A stretch of DNA of 43,158 nucleotides from an uncultured Dokdonia sp. GTDB lineage: Bacteria > Bacteroidota > Bacteroidia > Flavobacteriales > Flavobacteriaceae. Positions 5,651-14,146 of the stretch are shown here, piece after piece. The notes beneath the pieces are model-generated. The model was given only the letters and a program-made list of their open reading frames with translations. It was not told the origin of the DNA and made no database searches. How positions within the stretch are numbered: position 1 is the stretch's first letter; each line of letters begins with the position of its first letter. The DNA lies in contig NZ_CANLOB010000036.1 of NCBI RefSeq assembly GCF_947492815.1, positions 1 through 43,158 on the forward strand, in the 5' to 3' direction. A program made the position numbers and the translations under genes.

Positions 5651-8356
5651 ATGCTTAAGAAACTATCCCTAACTGTTTTTCTTTCCTTTCTTTTTGTAAG
5701 TATCGGATATGCTCAAAATACCGTGAAGGTTTTTGGTAATATATCTGATCAATTTGGAAACCTTCCAGGTGCTCGTGTTTTTATAGAAGGAGAAAACTCC
5801 TCTACATCAACAGATATAGATGGTAATTATACCATGCAAATGCTTCCTGGAGATTATATCATCACTGCTTCTTTTACGTTATATAAGACAGTTTCTAAAA
5901 CAATTACTGTAGTTGAAGGCGTAGCACTAAAAGTTGATTTCTTGCTTGAAACGGGTTTCCCTGTAAATCAATCAGTAAGTATTGATTCTAAATCTATAAA
6001 TTCATCTCTTTTTAATGCAAGTTCTCCTATAGAGGTAGTAACAGCTCAAGATATAGCAAATTCTTCGCAATATGATTTAAGTCAAGTACTGCAATATTTA
6101 GTGCCTTCATTTCATTCTGCAAGACAAACAATAGCTGATGGTACAGATCATGTAGATCCTGCTGCTTTACGAGGTTTAGGACCTGACCAGATCTTAGTTT
6201 TGATTAATGGAAAAAGGCGTCATAATAGTGCTTTGCTAAATGTAAATGGGACTGTTGGGAGAGGAACTGCAGGAATAGATTTTAATGCTATTCCCGTAAC
6301 TGCAATAGATAAAATAGAGATATTAAGAGATGGCGGAACAGCTCAGTATGGATCTGACGCTATTGCAGGGGTCATAAATATTATTCTTAAAGAAGATATT
6401 AATGAAACTGTAGTGTTTGCAAAAAATAGAATAAATACAGAAGGCGACGGGTACATTTATGTGTTAGGTGCTAACTCAGGATTTAAAATTGGAAAAAAAG
6501 GATTTGCAAATCTTACGGGAGAGTATAGAAATAGTGAAGCGACAAATAGAGCTGGTAATTATACAGGAACTGTATATACAAATGATGTTGAATTAGATAA
6601 TCAACTCATAGAAGAAAATGACTTTTTTGGACAAACAGGATTTTCTGATAGAAGAATTATTGAAGCAGGAAATGCAGCAACAGAGAATCTTTCTATTGCT
6701 CTCAATAGTGAAATTGAAGTTTCAGATAACACTACTTTCTATCTATATGGATTAAGAAATAGTAGGATAGGAAAATCTAGAGGTTTTTATCGTTTGCCAA
6801 AAGATCAATTACGAGTAGTGACAGAATTATACCCAAATGGTTTTTCTCCTCAGATAGTCACTAATATTATTGACAATTCGCTTTATGCTGGATTTAAAAA
6901 AGAACGTAATGGTTGGAATGTAGATTTTAGCCATGGAATAGGCGTAAATCGTATTGATTTTAATATTTTTAATTCAAATAATGCATCCCTTGGAGTAGAT
7001 TCTCCGCGCAATTTTTTTGCAGGGACTTATAGGTATACACAACACGCTACAAACCTAGATATAAGCAAAGAAGTTAATTGGCTAAATGGAGTGACAATTT
7101 CTTTTGGAGGGGAGCTTAGAAGAGAAAATTATACGATTTTAGCAGGTGAAGAGGCTTCTTATATAAATGGTGGAGCAACTTATATTAACAATGAGGGAGA
7201 AGAAGTGCCACGTATAGCAGGATCTCAGGTATTTCCAGGTATATCTCCTGATAATGCCATTAGTCGCTCTAGAACCTTAAATTCTATTTTTTATCAAGTA
7301 GATGCTAAAGTAACAGATAAATGGTTTGTTAAGGCAGCTGGACGATCTATGTCTGGACGAAATGTTTTTGATGGCTTGATATGGAAATTATCTTCTAGGT
7401 ATAATTTTAATGAAAATTTTGGATTGAGAGTAGGATATAATACAGGTCGTAGACCTCCTTCATTACATCAATTGTTCTTTCAAAATATAGGTACACAGTT
7501 TGTGTCTACAGGGCCTGCGCAAATAGGAACTTTTAATTCAGAAAGTGAAGTAGCAAGAGCTTTTGGAACACATAATATTAAACCAGAATCTTCTACATAT
7601 TTTAGCGCTGGTTTTAATGGAAAGATTGCTGACAAGCTTACCTTTTCATTTAATTATTATGATATAAGGATTAAAGATAGAATTGTTCTTTCAGGAAGAG
7701 TTTCAGAAGGTTTTGAAGATATTTTAGATCCATTGCAGGTAGATATCGCTCAATTATTTACAAACGCTTTAGATTCTCGTACAAATGGCTTTGATGCTAC
7801 TTTTGGATACCAAGCTTCTATTGGTAGAGGAAGACTTAGTACAACACTTACAGGTAATATAACAGAAACAAAAATAAGAGGGGATATCAATGTGCCAGAG
7901 CCTTTTGTAGAAGTTGGTCTTGAAGATATATTCTTTAGCAGGGAAGAGATTGCTCGTGTTGTTTCTTCTCAACCAAGAAGTAAGTTTATCTCAACATTTA
8001 CATATGATATAAACAAATTTAGATTCTTAGCAAGAAATACATATTTCGGAACAGTACTCTTTATTTTTCCGTTAGACGTGACTCCTGAGGATTTTGTTAT
8101 TAATGATTTTACAGGATTACCACAATCAAGAGATCAGAAGTTTTCTTCAAAAATTTTAACAGATCTATCAGTGTCTTATAAGTTAAATAATAGTATTGAT
8201 TTTACGATAGGAGGAAATAATATTTTTGACGTTTATCCAGATAAAATTAATCATTCAGCGTTAACGAGAGAAGGTCAATTTATATATAGCAGAAGAGTAC
8301 AACAGTTTAATGTTAATGGAGCTAATTATTTTATTGGTTTTCAAGCAAAATTTTAA
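5651..8356 (+). CDS. TonB-dependent outer membrane receptor
   Basis: A 901-residue outer membrane transporter. It has a signal peptide (cleavage after SIGYAQ, about residue 22), an N-terminal carboxypeptidase-regulatory-like beta-sandwich (about 25-100), a plug domain (about 120-245; GLGPDQILVLINGKRRH and VEILRDGGTAQYGSDAIAGV type motifs), and a 22-strand barrel ending in aromatic FQAKF. TonB and proton motive force drive uptake of a ligand I cannot name. No susC/susD pair is present, so it is not a standard glycan locus. It lies 34 bp after the receivers and 5 bp before the sensor kinase, so signalling and transport are probably linked. Confidence 0.9.
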   Translation: MLKKLSLTVFLSFLFVSIGYAQNTVKVFGNISDQFGNLPGARVFIEGENSSTSTDIDGNYTMQMLPGDYIITASFTLYKTVSKTITVVEGVALKVDFLLETGFPVNQSVSIDSKSINSSLFNASSPIEVVTAQDIANSSQYDLSQVLQYLVPSFHSARQTIADGTDHVDPAALRGLGPDQILVLINGKRRHNSALLNVNGTVGRGTAGIDFNAIPVTAIDKIEILRDGGTAQYGSDAIAGVINIILKEDINETVVFAKNRINTEGDGYIYVLGANSGFKIGKKGFANLTGEYRNSEATNRAGNYTGTVYTNDVELDNQLIEENDFFGQTGFSDRRIIEAGNAATENLSIALNSEIEVSDNTTFYLYGLRNSRIGKSRGFYRLPKDQLRVVTELYPNGFSPQIVTNIIDNSLYAGFKKERNGWNVDFSHGIGVNRIDFNIFNSNNASLGVDSPRNFFAGTYRYTQHATNLDISKEVNWLNGVTISFGGELRRENYTILAGEEASYINGGATYINNEGEEVPRIAGSQVFPGISPDNAISRSRTLNSIFYQVDAKVTDKWFVKAAGRSMSGRNVFDGLIWKLSSRYNFNENFGLRVGYNTGRRPPSLHQLFFQNIGTQFVSTGPAQIGTFNSESEVARAFGTHNIKPESSTYFSAGFNGKIADKLTFSFNYYDIRIKDRIVLSGRVSEGFEDILDPLQVDIAQLFTNALDSRTNGFDATFGYQASIGRGRLSTTLTGNITETKIRGDINVPEPFVEVGLEDIFFSREEIARVVSSQPRSKFISTFTYDINKFRFLARNTYFGTVLFIFPLDVTPEDFVINDFTGLPQSRDQKFSSKILTDLSVSYKLNNSIDFTIGGNNIFDVYPDKINHSALTREGQFIYSRRVQQFNVNGANYFIGFQAKF

Positions 8357-8361
8357 TCATT

Positions 8362-10176
8362 TTGAATATAGTATTAGGTCATATAATTAGGAGGTGCATC
8401 ATTTGGTGTATGTTACTTTTTTGTACTGTACATATAATGCATTCTCAAAGTACAACAGATGAGGTAGAACGGCAACAACGTGCCATCTTCATTTTTAATT
8501 TTGCACAACAAATTATCTGGCCTTCAGAAAGTCAAAAAAATGCATTCACTATTGGTGTAATGGGTGCAGATCCAACGATTGTGAATGTGAGCCAGATAGC
8601 TCAAAAAAGATTTGTTTATGGAAAACCTATTCAAGTAAAACGTATTAATAGAATTAGTGAGATAGATGATGTACATATTGTGTATGTACATAAAAAATAC
8701 AACTTTAATGTTGGTTCTATTTTAAAAGCAATAAGAGGTAAAAGGATTTTGTTAATTTCAGAAGGGTATGACTATAACGCTTCTATGATTAATATGATTA
8801 GAGCGGAAGGAACTTATAAATATGAGATTAATAAAAAACTAATATCTAGAGCAAACTTAAGAATGACTTCTTCATTAGAAGAATTTGCAATAAGTTCTAT
8901 TGATAAATGGCAAGAACTATATAGAAATGCTGAAGAAAAACTTTCTGCTGTTACTGAAGAAAATCAGCAACAAAAAGAAATTATAGAGCAACAGCAAGAA
9001 GAAATAGGAAATCAACAAGAAGCAATTGTCACACAATTAAAAGAGTTAGAAACAAAAGAAGAGGTGATTCTTGAAAAAGATTATTCAATTCAAAATTTAT
9101 CGCTAGACAGTGAGCTTAAAAATATAGCCTTAAAAGAAAAAATAGCACTAGAAAAAGAGTTAGAGCAAAACATACAAAAACAAATTAAGCAACTCAAAGC
9201 ACAAGATGAAAAAATCAAGCAAAGTGACGAACAAATAAAGCAACAACAGGAGTTTTTAGAATATCAGAATGCAGACATCTTAGAAAAAGAAGCTATTTTA
9301 AAAAAGAATACAACAACAATTCTCAACCAAAAAAGAGCAAATTTATTCCTGATACTTCTTTCAGTTTTTCTAGTGCTAGCTAGTTTATGGATATTTCTTA
9401 GTAGAAGAAAGAGTAAAAAACTTAATAGATTGCTTAAGAAGCAGCACACCGCTATAGAAAAACAATCAGAACAACTAGCTTCAAAAAACAAAGAGCTTGA
9501 ACAATTTGCATATATCGCAAGTCATGATTTACAGGAGCCTCTTAATACGGTATCAAGCTTTATAGAACTTCTTGAAGTTGAGTATAAAGAAACGTTTGAT
9601 AGTGATGGAAAGGAAATTCTAAACTTCATAAAAGAAGGGAGTGTTAGAATGAAAAAGCTTATTAATGCACTATTAGAATATTCGAGACTTGGTCGTGATT
9701 CAAATTTTAAGGAGGTAGACTGCACTATTATTTTACAGGAACTTAAAGCAGATTTGAAAACTGTAATAGAGGAAAATGGTGTGTTAATAGAAACTAAAAA
9801 TCTTCCTTTAGTAAAGGGTAACGAAATTGAGTTAAGACTATTATTTCAAAACCTCATAAGTAATGGGATTAAATTTAGATTACCAGAGACTAACCCCCAC
9901 ATTTCTATTAACTGTAAACCATTAGAAAAAGTGGTGAATGATGAGGTTCAAAAATATTGGCAATTTTCTGTAAAAGACAATGGGATTGGAATACCAAAAA
10001 AATACCAAGATCGCATTTTTGGAATCTTTCAAAGACTACATACTAGAGAAGAATATAAAGGATCAGGAATTGGACTTGCTCATTGTGAGAAAATTGTAAA
10101 ATCACATGGGGGGACTATATGGTTAGAGTCTCAAGAAGGACAAGGAACAACTTTTTATTTTACAATAGAAGCATAA
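8362..10176 (+). CDS. YfiR-domain sensor histidine kinase
   Basis: A membrane histidine kinase of 604 residues. The order is: signal peptide (1-30), periplasmic YfiR-like/DUF4154 domain (about 35-175; FIFNFAQQIIWP, SEGYDY), long Gln/Glu-rich coiled coil (about 185-320), one membrane helix (328-347), phytochrome-type HisKA with H388 in FAYIASHDLQEPL, and HATPase_c (N497-N501, DNGIG from 539, GSGIGL 567-572). I use TTG 8362 because the later ATG at 8410 would remove most of the signal peptide. It starts 5 bp after the TonB receptor. Its likely targets are the two receivers upstream. In YfiBNR, YfiR is a separate periplasmic repressor; fusion to a kinase is a different wiring. Confidence 0.87.
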   Translation: MNIVLGHIIRRCIIWCMLLFCTVHIMHSQSTTDEVERQQRAIFIFNFAQQIIWPSESQKNAFTIGVMGADPTIVNVSQIAQKRFVYGKPIQVKRINRISEIDDVHIVYVHKKYNFNVGSILKAIRGKRILLISEGYDYNASMINMIRAEGTYKYEINKKLISRANLRMTSSLEEFAISSIDKWQELYRNAEEKLSAVTEENQQQKEIIEQQQEEIGNQQEAIVTQLKELETKEEVILEKDYSIQNLSLDSELKNIALKEKIALEKELEQNIQKQIKQLKAQDEKIKQSDEQIKQQQEFLEYQNADILEKEAILKKNTTTILNQKRANLFLILLSVFLVLASLWIFLSRRKSKKLNRLLKKQHTAIEKQSEQLASKNKELEQFAYIASHDLQEPLNTVSSFIELLEVEYKETFDSDGKEILNFIKEGSVRMKKLINALLEYSRLGRDSNFKEVDCTIILQELKADLKTVIEENGVLIETKNLPLVKGNEIELRLLFQNLISNGIKFRLPETNPHISINCKPLEKVVNDEVQKYWQFSVKDNGIGIPKKYQDRIFGIFQRLHTREEYKGSGIGLAHCEKIVKSHGGTIWLESQEGQGTTFYFTIEA

Positions 10177-10211
10177 AAAAACTTCCGATACCATAGGTAT
10201 TAGAAGTTTTT
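10177..10211. terminator. Bidirectional terminator between convergent genes
   Basis: AAAAACTTC (10177-10185) pairs with GAAGTTTTT (10203-10211), with an inner ATACC/GGTAT stem. A-run and T-run on the two sides let it act in both directions. It begins at the stop of the histidine kinase and faces the secreted protein gene on the other strand. Confidence 0.75.
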
Positions 10212-10236
10212 GTAATAAGTTGTATGTATTAAAAAT

Positions 10237-10692
10237 TTATTGCTTTACTCTTTTAAAGATATATCGAGTAATAAAGATACCGTTATTATCGCCTTTACCT
10301 CCTGCACTTTCGACAGCACTAGCTACAAAAGCTAAATCCCATCCTTGTGCTAACATATCGTTAATCTTTGATTCGATAAGAGCGTCGTTTGAAGCAATGT
10401 TCTGAAAACGAATACCTCCAAGGTTGAAGAAGTTTAAAAGTTTTGTTTCATCAAATCCTTTTACTCTGATTTCCTTTCTTTTTGATTTATTACGTGTATT
10501 ATCTTCTTCTGTTTGTGTAGAAGTATATTCTTTATAATCTCTAGTGTCATTTGCAGAGACAATACGACTACGACCTAATCCACTAGGAACAATAGATTCT
10601 ACAGAAGTGATAACTTTTACTTCATACTGCTGTGCCTGAATGTCTAGTGATAATAAAGAAACAAAAGCGAGTGCTAGTAAGATTTTTTTCAT
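10237..10692 (-). CDS. Secreted protein of unknown function (DUF4177-like tail)
   Basis: A 151-residue protein with a clear signal peptide (MKKILLALAFVSLLSLDIQA, cut before QQYEV). I do not recognise a firm family. The middle is charged (EEDNTRNKSKRKE). The C-terminal half contains LLNFFNLGGIRFQNI, then a segment ending in LAQGWDLAFVASAVES and FITRYIFKR, a pattern resembling DUF4177-type small domains. It stands alone on the minus strand, divergent from rsgA with an 87-bp shared upstream region. Likely periplasmic or surface located. Confidence 0.7.
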   Translation of the reverse strand: MKKILLALAFVSLLSLDIQAQQYEVKVITSVESIVPSGLGRSRIVSANDTRDYKEYTSTQTEEDNTRNKSKRKEIRVKGFDETKLLNFFNLGGIRFQNIASNDALIESKINDMLAQGWDLAFVASAVESAGGKGDNNGIFITRYIFKRVKQ

Positions 10693-10756
10693 AATGCGTT
10701 GTTGTTAAATGGTTTTTACAATCACAAATTAAATGAATTCGTATGTAAAAAGTAAC

Positions 10757-10764
10757 TATTTTTG
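10757..10764 (+). promoter_or_regulatory. Candidate -7 box for rsgA
   Basis: TATTTTTG matches TAnnTTTG and ends 15 nt before the rsgA ATG. No clear TTG lies at the -33 position, so the call is weak. Confidence 0.3.
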
Positions 10765-10779
10765 CTATAATTAATAAGT

Positions 10780-11727
10780 ATGACAGGAATTGTATATAAA
10801 TCTACTGGAAGTTGGTATACCGTAAAAACGGAAGACAACCAATGGTATGAGTGTAGGATTAAAGGAAAGTTTCGAATTAAAGGAATTAAAAGTACAAACC
10901 CTGTTGCTGTAGGAGATATTGTAGATTTTGATCTTGATACTAAGAGTGATGTAGCCACAGGCGTCATTACTCATATTCAAGAAAGAGAGAATTATATTAT
11001 TAGAAAATCTGTAAACCTATCTAAGCAAACACATATTATTGCGTCAAATATCGACCAAGTTTTTTTACTTATTACATTAAATAATCCACCTACATTCACA
11101 GCTTTTATTGATCGTTTTCTAATTACCGCAGAGGCATATGGGATAAAAGCCATATTGCTTTTTAATAAAATAGATACGTATACGGAAGATGAACTTCTTG
11201 AGATTAAGTTTCTGGCAGCAATGTATCGAGAGATAGGATATGAATGTATGGGTATTTCAGCACTTAAGGACACAAATATAGATGCTGTAAAGCAAAAAAT
11301 GGAAGGTAATGTCAATATGTTTACAGGCCATAGTGGTGTTGGTAAATCTACATTGGTAAATGCCATAGAGCCTAATTTGAATCTTAAAACAAAAGCAATT
11401 AGTGAACAACATATGCAAGGACAACATACCACCACCTTTGCAGAAATGTATGACCTTAGTTTTGATGCAAAAATAATAGATACTCCTGGTATTAAAGGTT
11501 TTGGGATTGTAGATATGGAGCGAGAAGAAATCGGAAATTATTTCCCAGAATTTTTTGAATTAAAAAGCGAGTGTAAATTTAATAATTGTCTTCATTTGGA
11601 AGAACCAAAATGTGCCGTAAAAGAAGCATTAGAGAATGATGAATTACACTGGTCTCGTTATAAAAGCTACGTTCAAATTCTGGATGGAGATGAAGAACAA
11701 TACCGTAAAGATCAATACGCAAATTAA
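10780..11727 (+). CDS. rsgA: Ribosome small-subunit-dependent GTPase A
   Basis: A circularly permuted GTPase that helps late maturation of the 30S subunit. Of 315 residues, about 1-70 form the OB fold. NKID (129-132, G4) comes before the P-loop GHSGVGKST (183-191, G1) and DTPG (G3), the permuted order that defines the family. The C-terminal zinc site is visible as the Cys/His cluster in SECKFNNCLHLEEPKC. It is followed 6 bp later by dtd, so the two are probably cotranscribed. Confidence 0.95.
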   Translation: MTGIVYKSTGSWYTVKTEDNQWYECRIKGKFRIKGIKSTNPVAVGDIVDFDLDTKSDVATGVITHIQERENYIIRKSVNLSKQTHIIASNIDQVFLLITLNNPPTFTAFIDRFLITAEAYGIKAILLFNKIDTYTEDELLEIKFLAAMYREIGYECMGISALKDTNIDAVKQKMEGNVNMFTGHSGVGKSTLVNAIEPNLNLKTKAISEQHMQGQHTTTFAEMYDLSFDAKIIDTPGIKGFGIVDMEREEIGNYFPEFFELKSECKFNNCLHLEEPKCAVKEALENDELHWSRYKSYVQILDGDEEQYRKDQYAN

Positions 11728-11733
11728 TAAGGT

Positions 11734-12186
11734 ATGAAAGTTATTATTCAACGCGTATCTGAGGCATCTGTTACCATAGATAATACGATAAAGTCTAGCA
11801 TTAGAAAAGGATTTCTAATATTGTTAGGAATTACCCATGATGATACACAAGAAGATATTGATTGGCTCGCTAATAAAATTGTTGGACTACGTATTTTTGG
11901 TGATGAAGATGGGGCTATGAATCTTTCTGTAAAAGATATTGACGGTGATCTATTAGTTATTAGTCAGTTTACATTATTTGCAAGTACAAAAAAAGGAAAT
12001 CGCCCTTCGTTTTTGGAAGCAGCTCGACCAGAAGTAGCGATTCCGCTTTATGAGAGTTTTATAAATACGCTTTCGCGAAAGCATACCAAGAAAATTCATA
12101 CTGGAGAGTTTGGAGCCGATATGAAAGTAAAGTTACTAAATGACGGTCCCGTTACTATTACTATAGATTCAAAAAATAGACAATAA
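11734..12186 (+). CDS. dtd: D-aminoacyl-tRNA deacylase
   Basis: It hydrolyses D-aminoacyl-tRNAs (and Gly-tRNA-Ala), keeping D-amino acids out of translation. The 150 residues match the DTD family. SQFTLFA is the active-site motif and NDGPVTI near the C-terminus carries the cross-subunit Gly-Pro motif. It lies 6 bp after rsgA. A perfect GCTTTCGCGAAAGC palindrome is embedded in the coding sequence at 12069-12082, encoding part of NTLSRKHTK. Confidence 0.95.
   Translation: MKVIIQRVSEASVTIDNTIKSSIRKGFLILLGITHDDTQEDIDWLANKIVGLRIFGDEDGAMNLSVKDIDGDLLVISQFTLFASTKKGNRPSFLEAARPEVAIPLYESFINTLSRKHTKKIHTGEFGADMKVKLLNDGPVTITIDSKNRQ
12069..12082. repeat. GCTTTCGCGAAAGC palindrome, perfect, inside dtd
   Basis: A perfect 14-bp copy within coding DNA with a TAC prefix (12066-12068). 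It encodes LSRK and flanking bases. Confidence 0.8.
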
Positions 12187-12219
12187 ATTTTTGCTATCTC
12201 TGTAACTAGCTTTATATTA

Positions 12220-12237
12220 CCCCCAAAAAAAAGGGGG
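12220..12237 (+). promoter_or_regulatory. C5-A8-G5 hairpin abutting a start codon
   Basis: CCCCC (12220-12224), eight A (12225-12232) and GGGGG (12233-12237) would form a short GC-only stem whose last base touches the ATG at 12238. Such a stem could hinder initiation, and the homopolymer tracts are slippage prone. No U-tract follows, so it is not a standard terminator. Function unproven. Confidence 0.4.
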
Positions 12238-14139
12238 ATGCGTTTATTACTTTTGTGTTGCATATTACTGCAATCCACATTTCTTGTTGCTCAAAGCGAA
12301 TTTGACTTACAATCTATTATATTACCGTCTGATCTCAAAGAGAATTCAGATAGTATCATAAGAGATGAGCAAATCGTAGTGAATATTCCAGATCAACGTA
12401 CATTAGAATATAATATCTACAGAGTTATAACGGTACTTAATAAAAGAGGGATGAGCGATATAGATGCCATCGCTTATTATGATAAAAATTCGAGAGTTAA
12501 GAAACTAGAAGCGACTATTTATGATAAGCTAGGAGCAGAGATTAAAAAAGTCAAGAAAAGTGAATTTAAAGATGTAAGTGCTGTAGATGGAGGGACTCTT
12601 TTTTCTGATTCAAGAGTTAAATACTTAGATTATACGCCAGTTTCCTATCCGTTTACAGTAGTTTTTAGCGCATCTACGGTTAGTAACGATACTGCTTTTA
12701 TCCCTTACTGGTATCCTAATGGTACGTATGAAAGTAGTACTGCTAAAAGTAGCTATACAATAACGTATTCATCAGATCTTCAATTGAAACACAAGGTGTT
12801 AAATCCTAACGATCAGATAGTAATTAATGAATCTCCAGGTAAAATAGAAGTTTCAGTAAAAAATTATAAAGCATTCATTCCAGAATCTTATAGTTTAGGC
12901 TTTAAACAGTTAGTGCCTAAGGTGATTTTTGCATTAGATAAGTTTCATCTTTCTGGGGTTGATGGTACAGCAAAAGATTGGGCGAGTTATGGAAAATGGA
13001 TGAACGATTATCTTTTAAATGGAACAAGAGAATTGCCTGATGAAACCAAAGCCGAAATAATAAACTTAGTAGCAGGAGAAACCGATAACATTGAGAAAGC
13101 ACGTAAGATTTATGAATATGTGCAAGAAAAAACACGTTACATTAGTGTGCAAATAGGTATAGGTGGATGGAAACCTATGTTAGCCTCAGAAGTGGATGCC
13201 CTAGGGTATGGAGATTGTAAAGCACTTACTAATTATACAAAATCATTATTGGAAGTTGCAGATATTCCTTCTTATTATACGGTTTTATATGCAGGAGATG
13301 ATAAAAGAGATATACAACCAGATTTTGTCTCTATGCAAGGGAATCACGCTATTTTGAGTATCCCCAACGGAGATGATTATGTGTGGTTAGAATGTACAAG
13401 CCAAGAAATTCCTTTTGGATTTATTGGTGATTTTACAGATGATAGAGACGTGGTTATTATTACTCCAGAAGGAGGCAAGATTGTGCATACAAATATTTAT
13501 GATCACTCAAAAAACACACAAATTGTAAAAGGAACGTGTACAATTACTTCAAAGGGAGCTATAGAGGCTCAAGTAAGTATACAATCTAAAGGCATACAAT
13601 ATAATGATCGTTATCGTTTAGAAAATCAAACGAATAGTGATCAAAAGAAACATTATTATAATTTCTGGAAACATATCAATAATTTAAAAATAGATACTAT
13701 TGATATAGAAAATGATAAGAGAGCTATTGTAATGAATGAAAAGATCGCTTTTTCTGCAGATAATTATGCCAGTTTTGCAGGTGAAGAAATACTTGTTTCT
13801 CTCAATGCAGTTAATAGATATACGAGTGTTCCTAAAAGGTATAAGAAAAGAAACCTTGATGTATATATAGATAGAGGATTTGTAGACGAAGATGAAATAA
13901 TAGTAACGATTCCAGAAACGTATAAATTACCGGATGCTTTTGAAGATATTCATTTAGAAAGTGAATTTGGAAGCTATGATCTAGCCTTTGAACGTATAGA
14001 TGATACTAAAATAAAATACACTAGAAAATTTTCCATGTATGATGGCACTTTTTCAAAAGAAAAATATAAAGACTTTAGATCATTTGTAAGAAAGGTTGTT
14101 CGTTATGATGGTCAAAAAATTGTACTTACTAAAATTTAA
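12238..14139 (+). CDS. DUF3857 protein with intact transglutaminase-like site
   Basis: A secreted protein of 633 residues: signal peptide (1-18, LLCCILLQSTFLVAQ), N-terminal DUF3857 beta domain (about 45-215), transglutaminase-like papain-fold domain (about 265-400) and a C-terminal beta region. The likely catalytic cysteine is C327 in GYGDCK and the histidine H370 in GNHAILSI; the third position is E385 in VWLECTSQ. Substrate and reaction are unknown; the fold covers both proteases and cross-linking enzymes. It is the first of four tandem paralogues and the only one that keeps the Cys-His pair. It starts 8 bp upstream of the next gene's ATG, which indicates an operon. Confidence 0.85.
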   Translation: MRLLLLCCILLQSTFLVAQSEFDLQSIILPSDLKENSDSIIRDEQIVVNIPDQRTLEYNIYRVITVLNKRGMSDIDAIAYYDKNSRVKKLEATIYDKLGAEIKKVKKSEFKDVSAVDGGTLFSDSRVKYLDYTPVSYPFTVVFSASTVSNDTAFIPYWYPNGTYESSTAKSSYTITYSSDLQLKHKVLNPNDQIVINESPGKIEVSVKNYKAFIPESYSLGFKQLVPKVIFALDKFHLSGVDGTAKDWASYGKWMNDYLLNGTRELPDETKAEIINLVAGETDNIEKARKIYEYVQEKTRYISVQIGIGGWKPMLASEVDALGYGDCKALTNYTKSLLEVADIPSYYTVLYAGDDKRDIQPDFVSMQGNHAILSIPNGDDYVWLECTSQEIPFGFIGDFTDDRDVVIITPEGGKIVHTNIYDHSKNTQIVKGTCTITSKGAIEAQVSIQSKGIQYNDRYRLENQTNSDQKKHYYNFWKHINNLKIDTIDIENDKRAIVMNEKIAFSADNYASFAGEEILVSLNAVNRYTSVPKRYKKRNLDVYIDRGFVDEDEIIVTIPETYKLPDAFEDIHLESEFGSYDLAFERIDDTKIKYTRKFSMYDGTFSKEKYKDFRSFVRKVVRYDGQKIVLTKI

Positions 14140-14146
14140 ATAAACT

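Noticed and set aside
10220..10405. 61-codon plus-strand ORF near the terminator at 10.2 kb
   Set aside because: It is antisense to the signal-peptide protein, whose frame has clear protein character.
12225..12232. Frameshift in the A8 tract before the DUF3857 gene
   Set aside because: The tract is upstream of the ATG, so it cannot break the reading frame; only expression could be affected.
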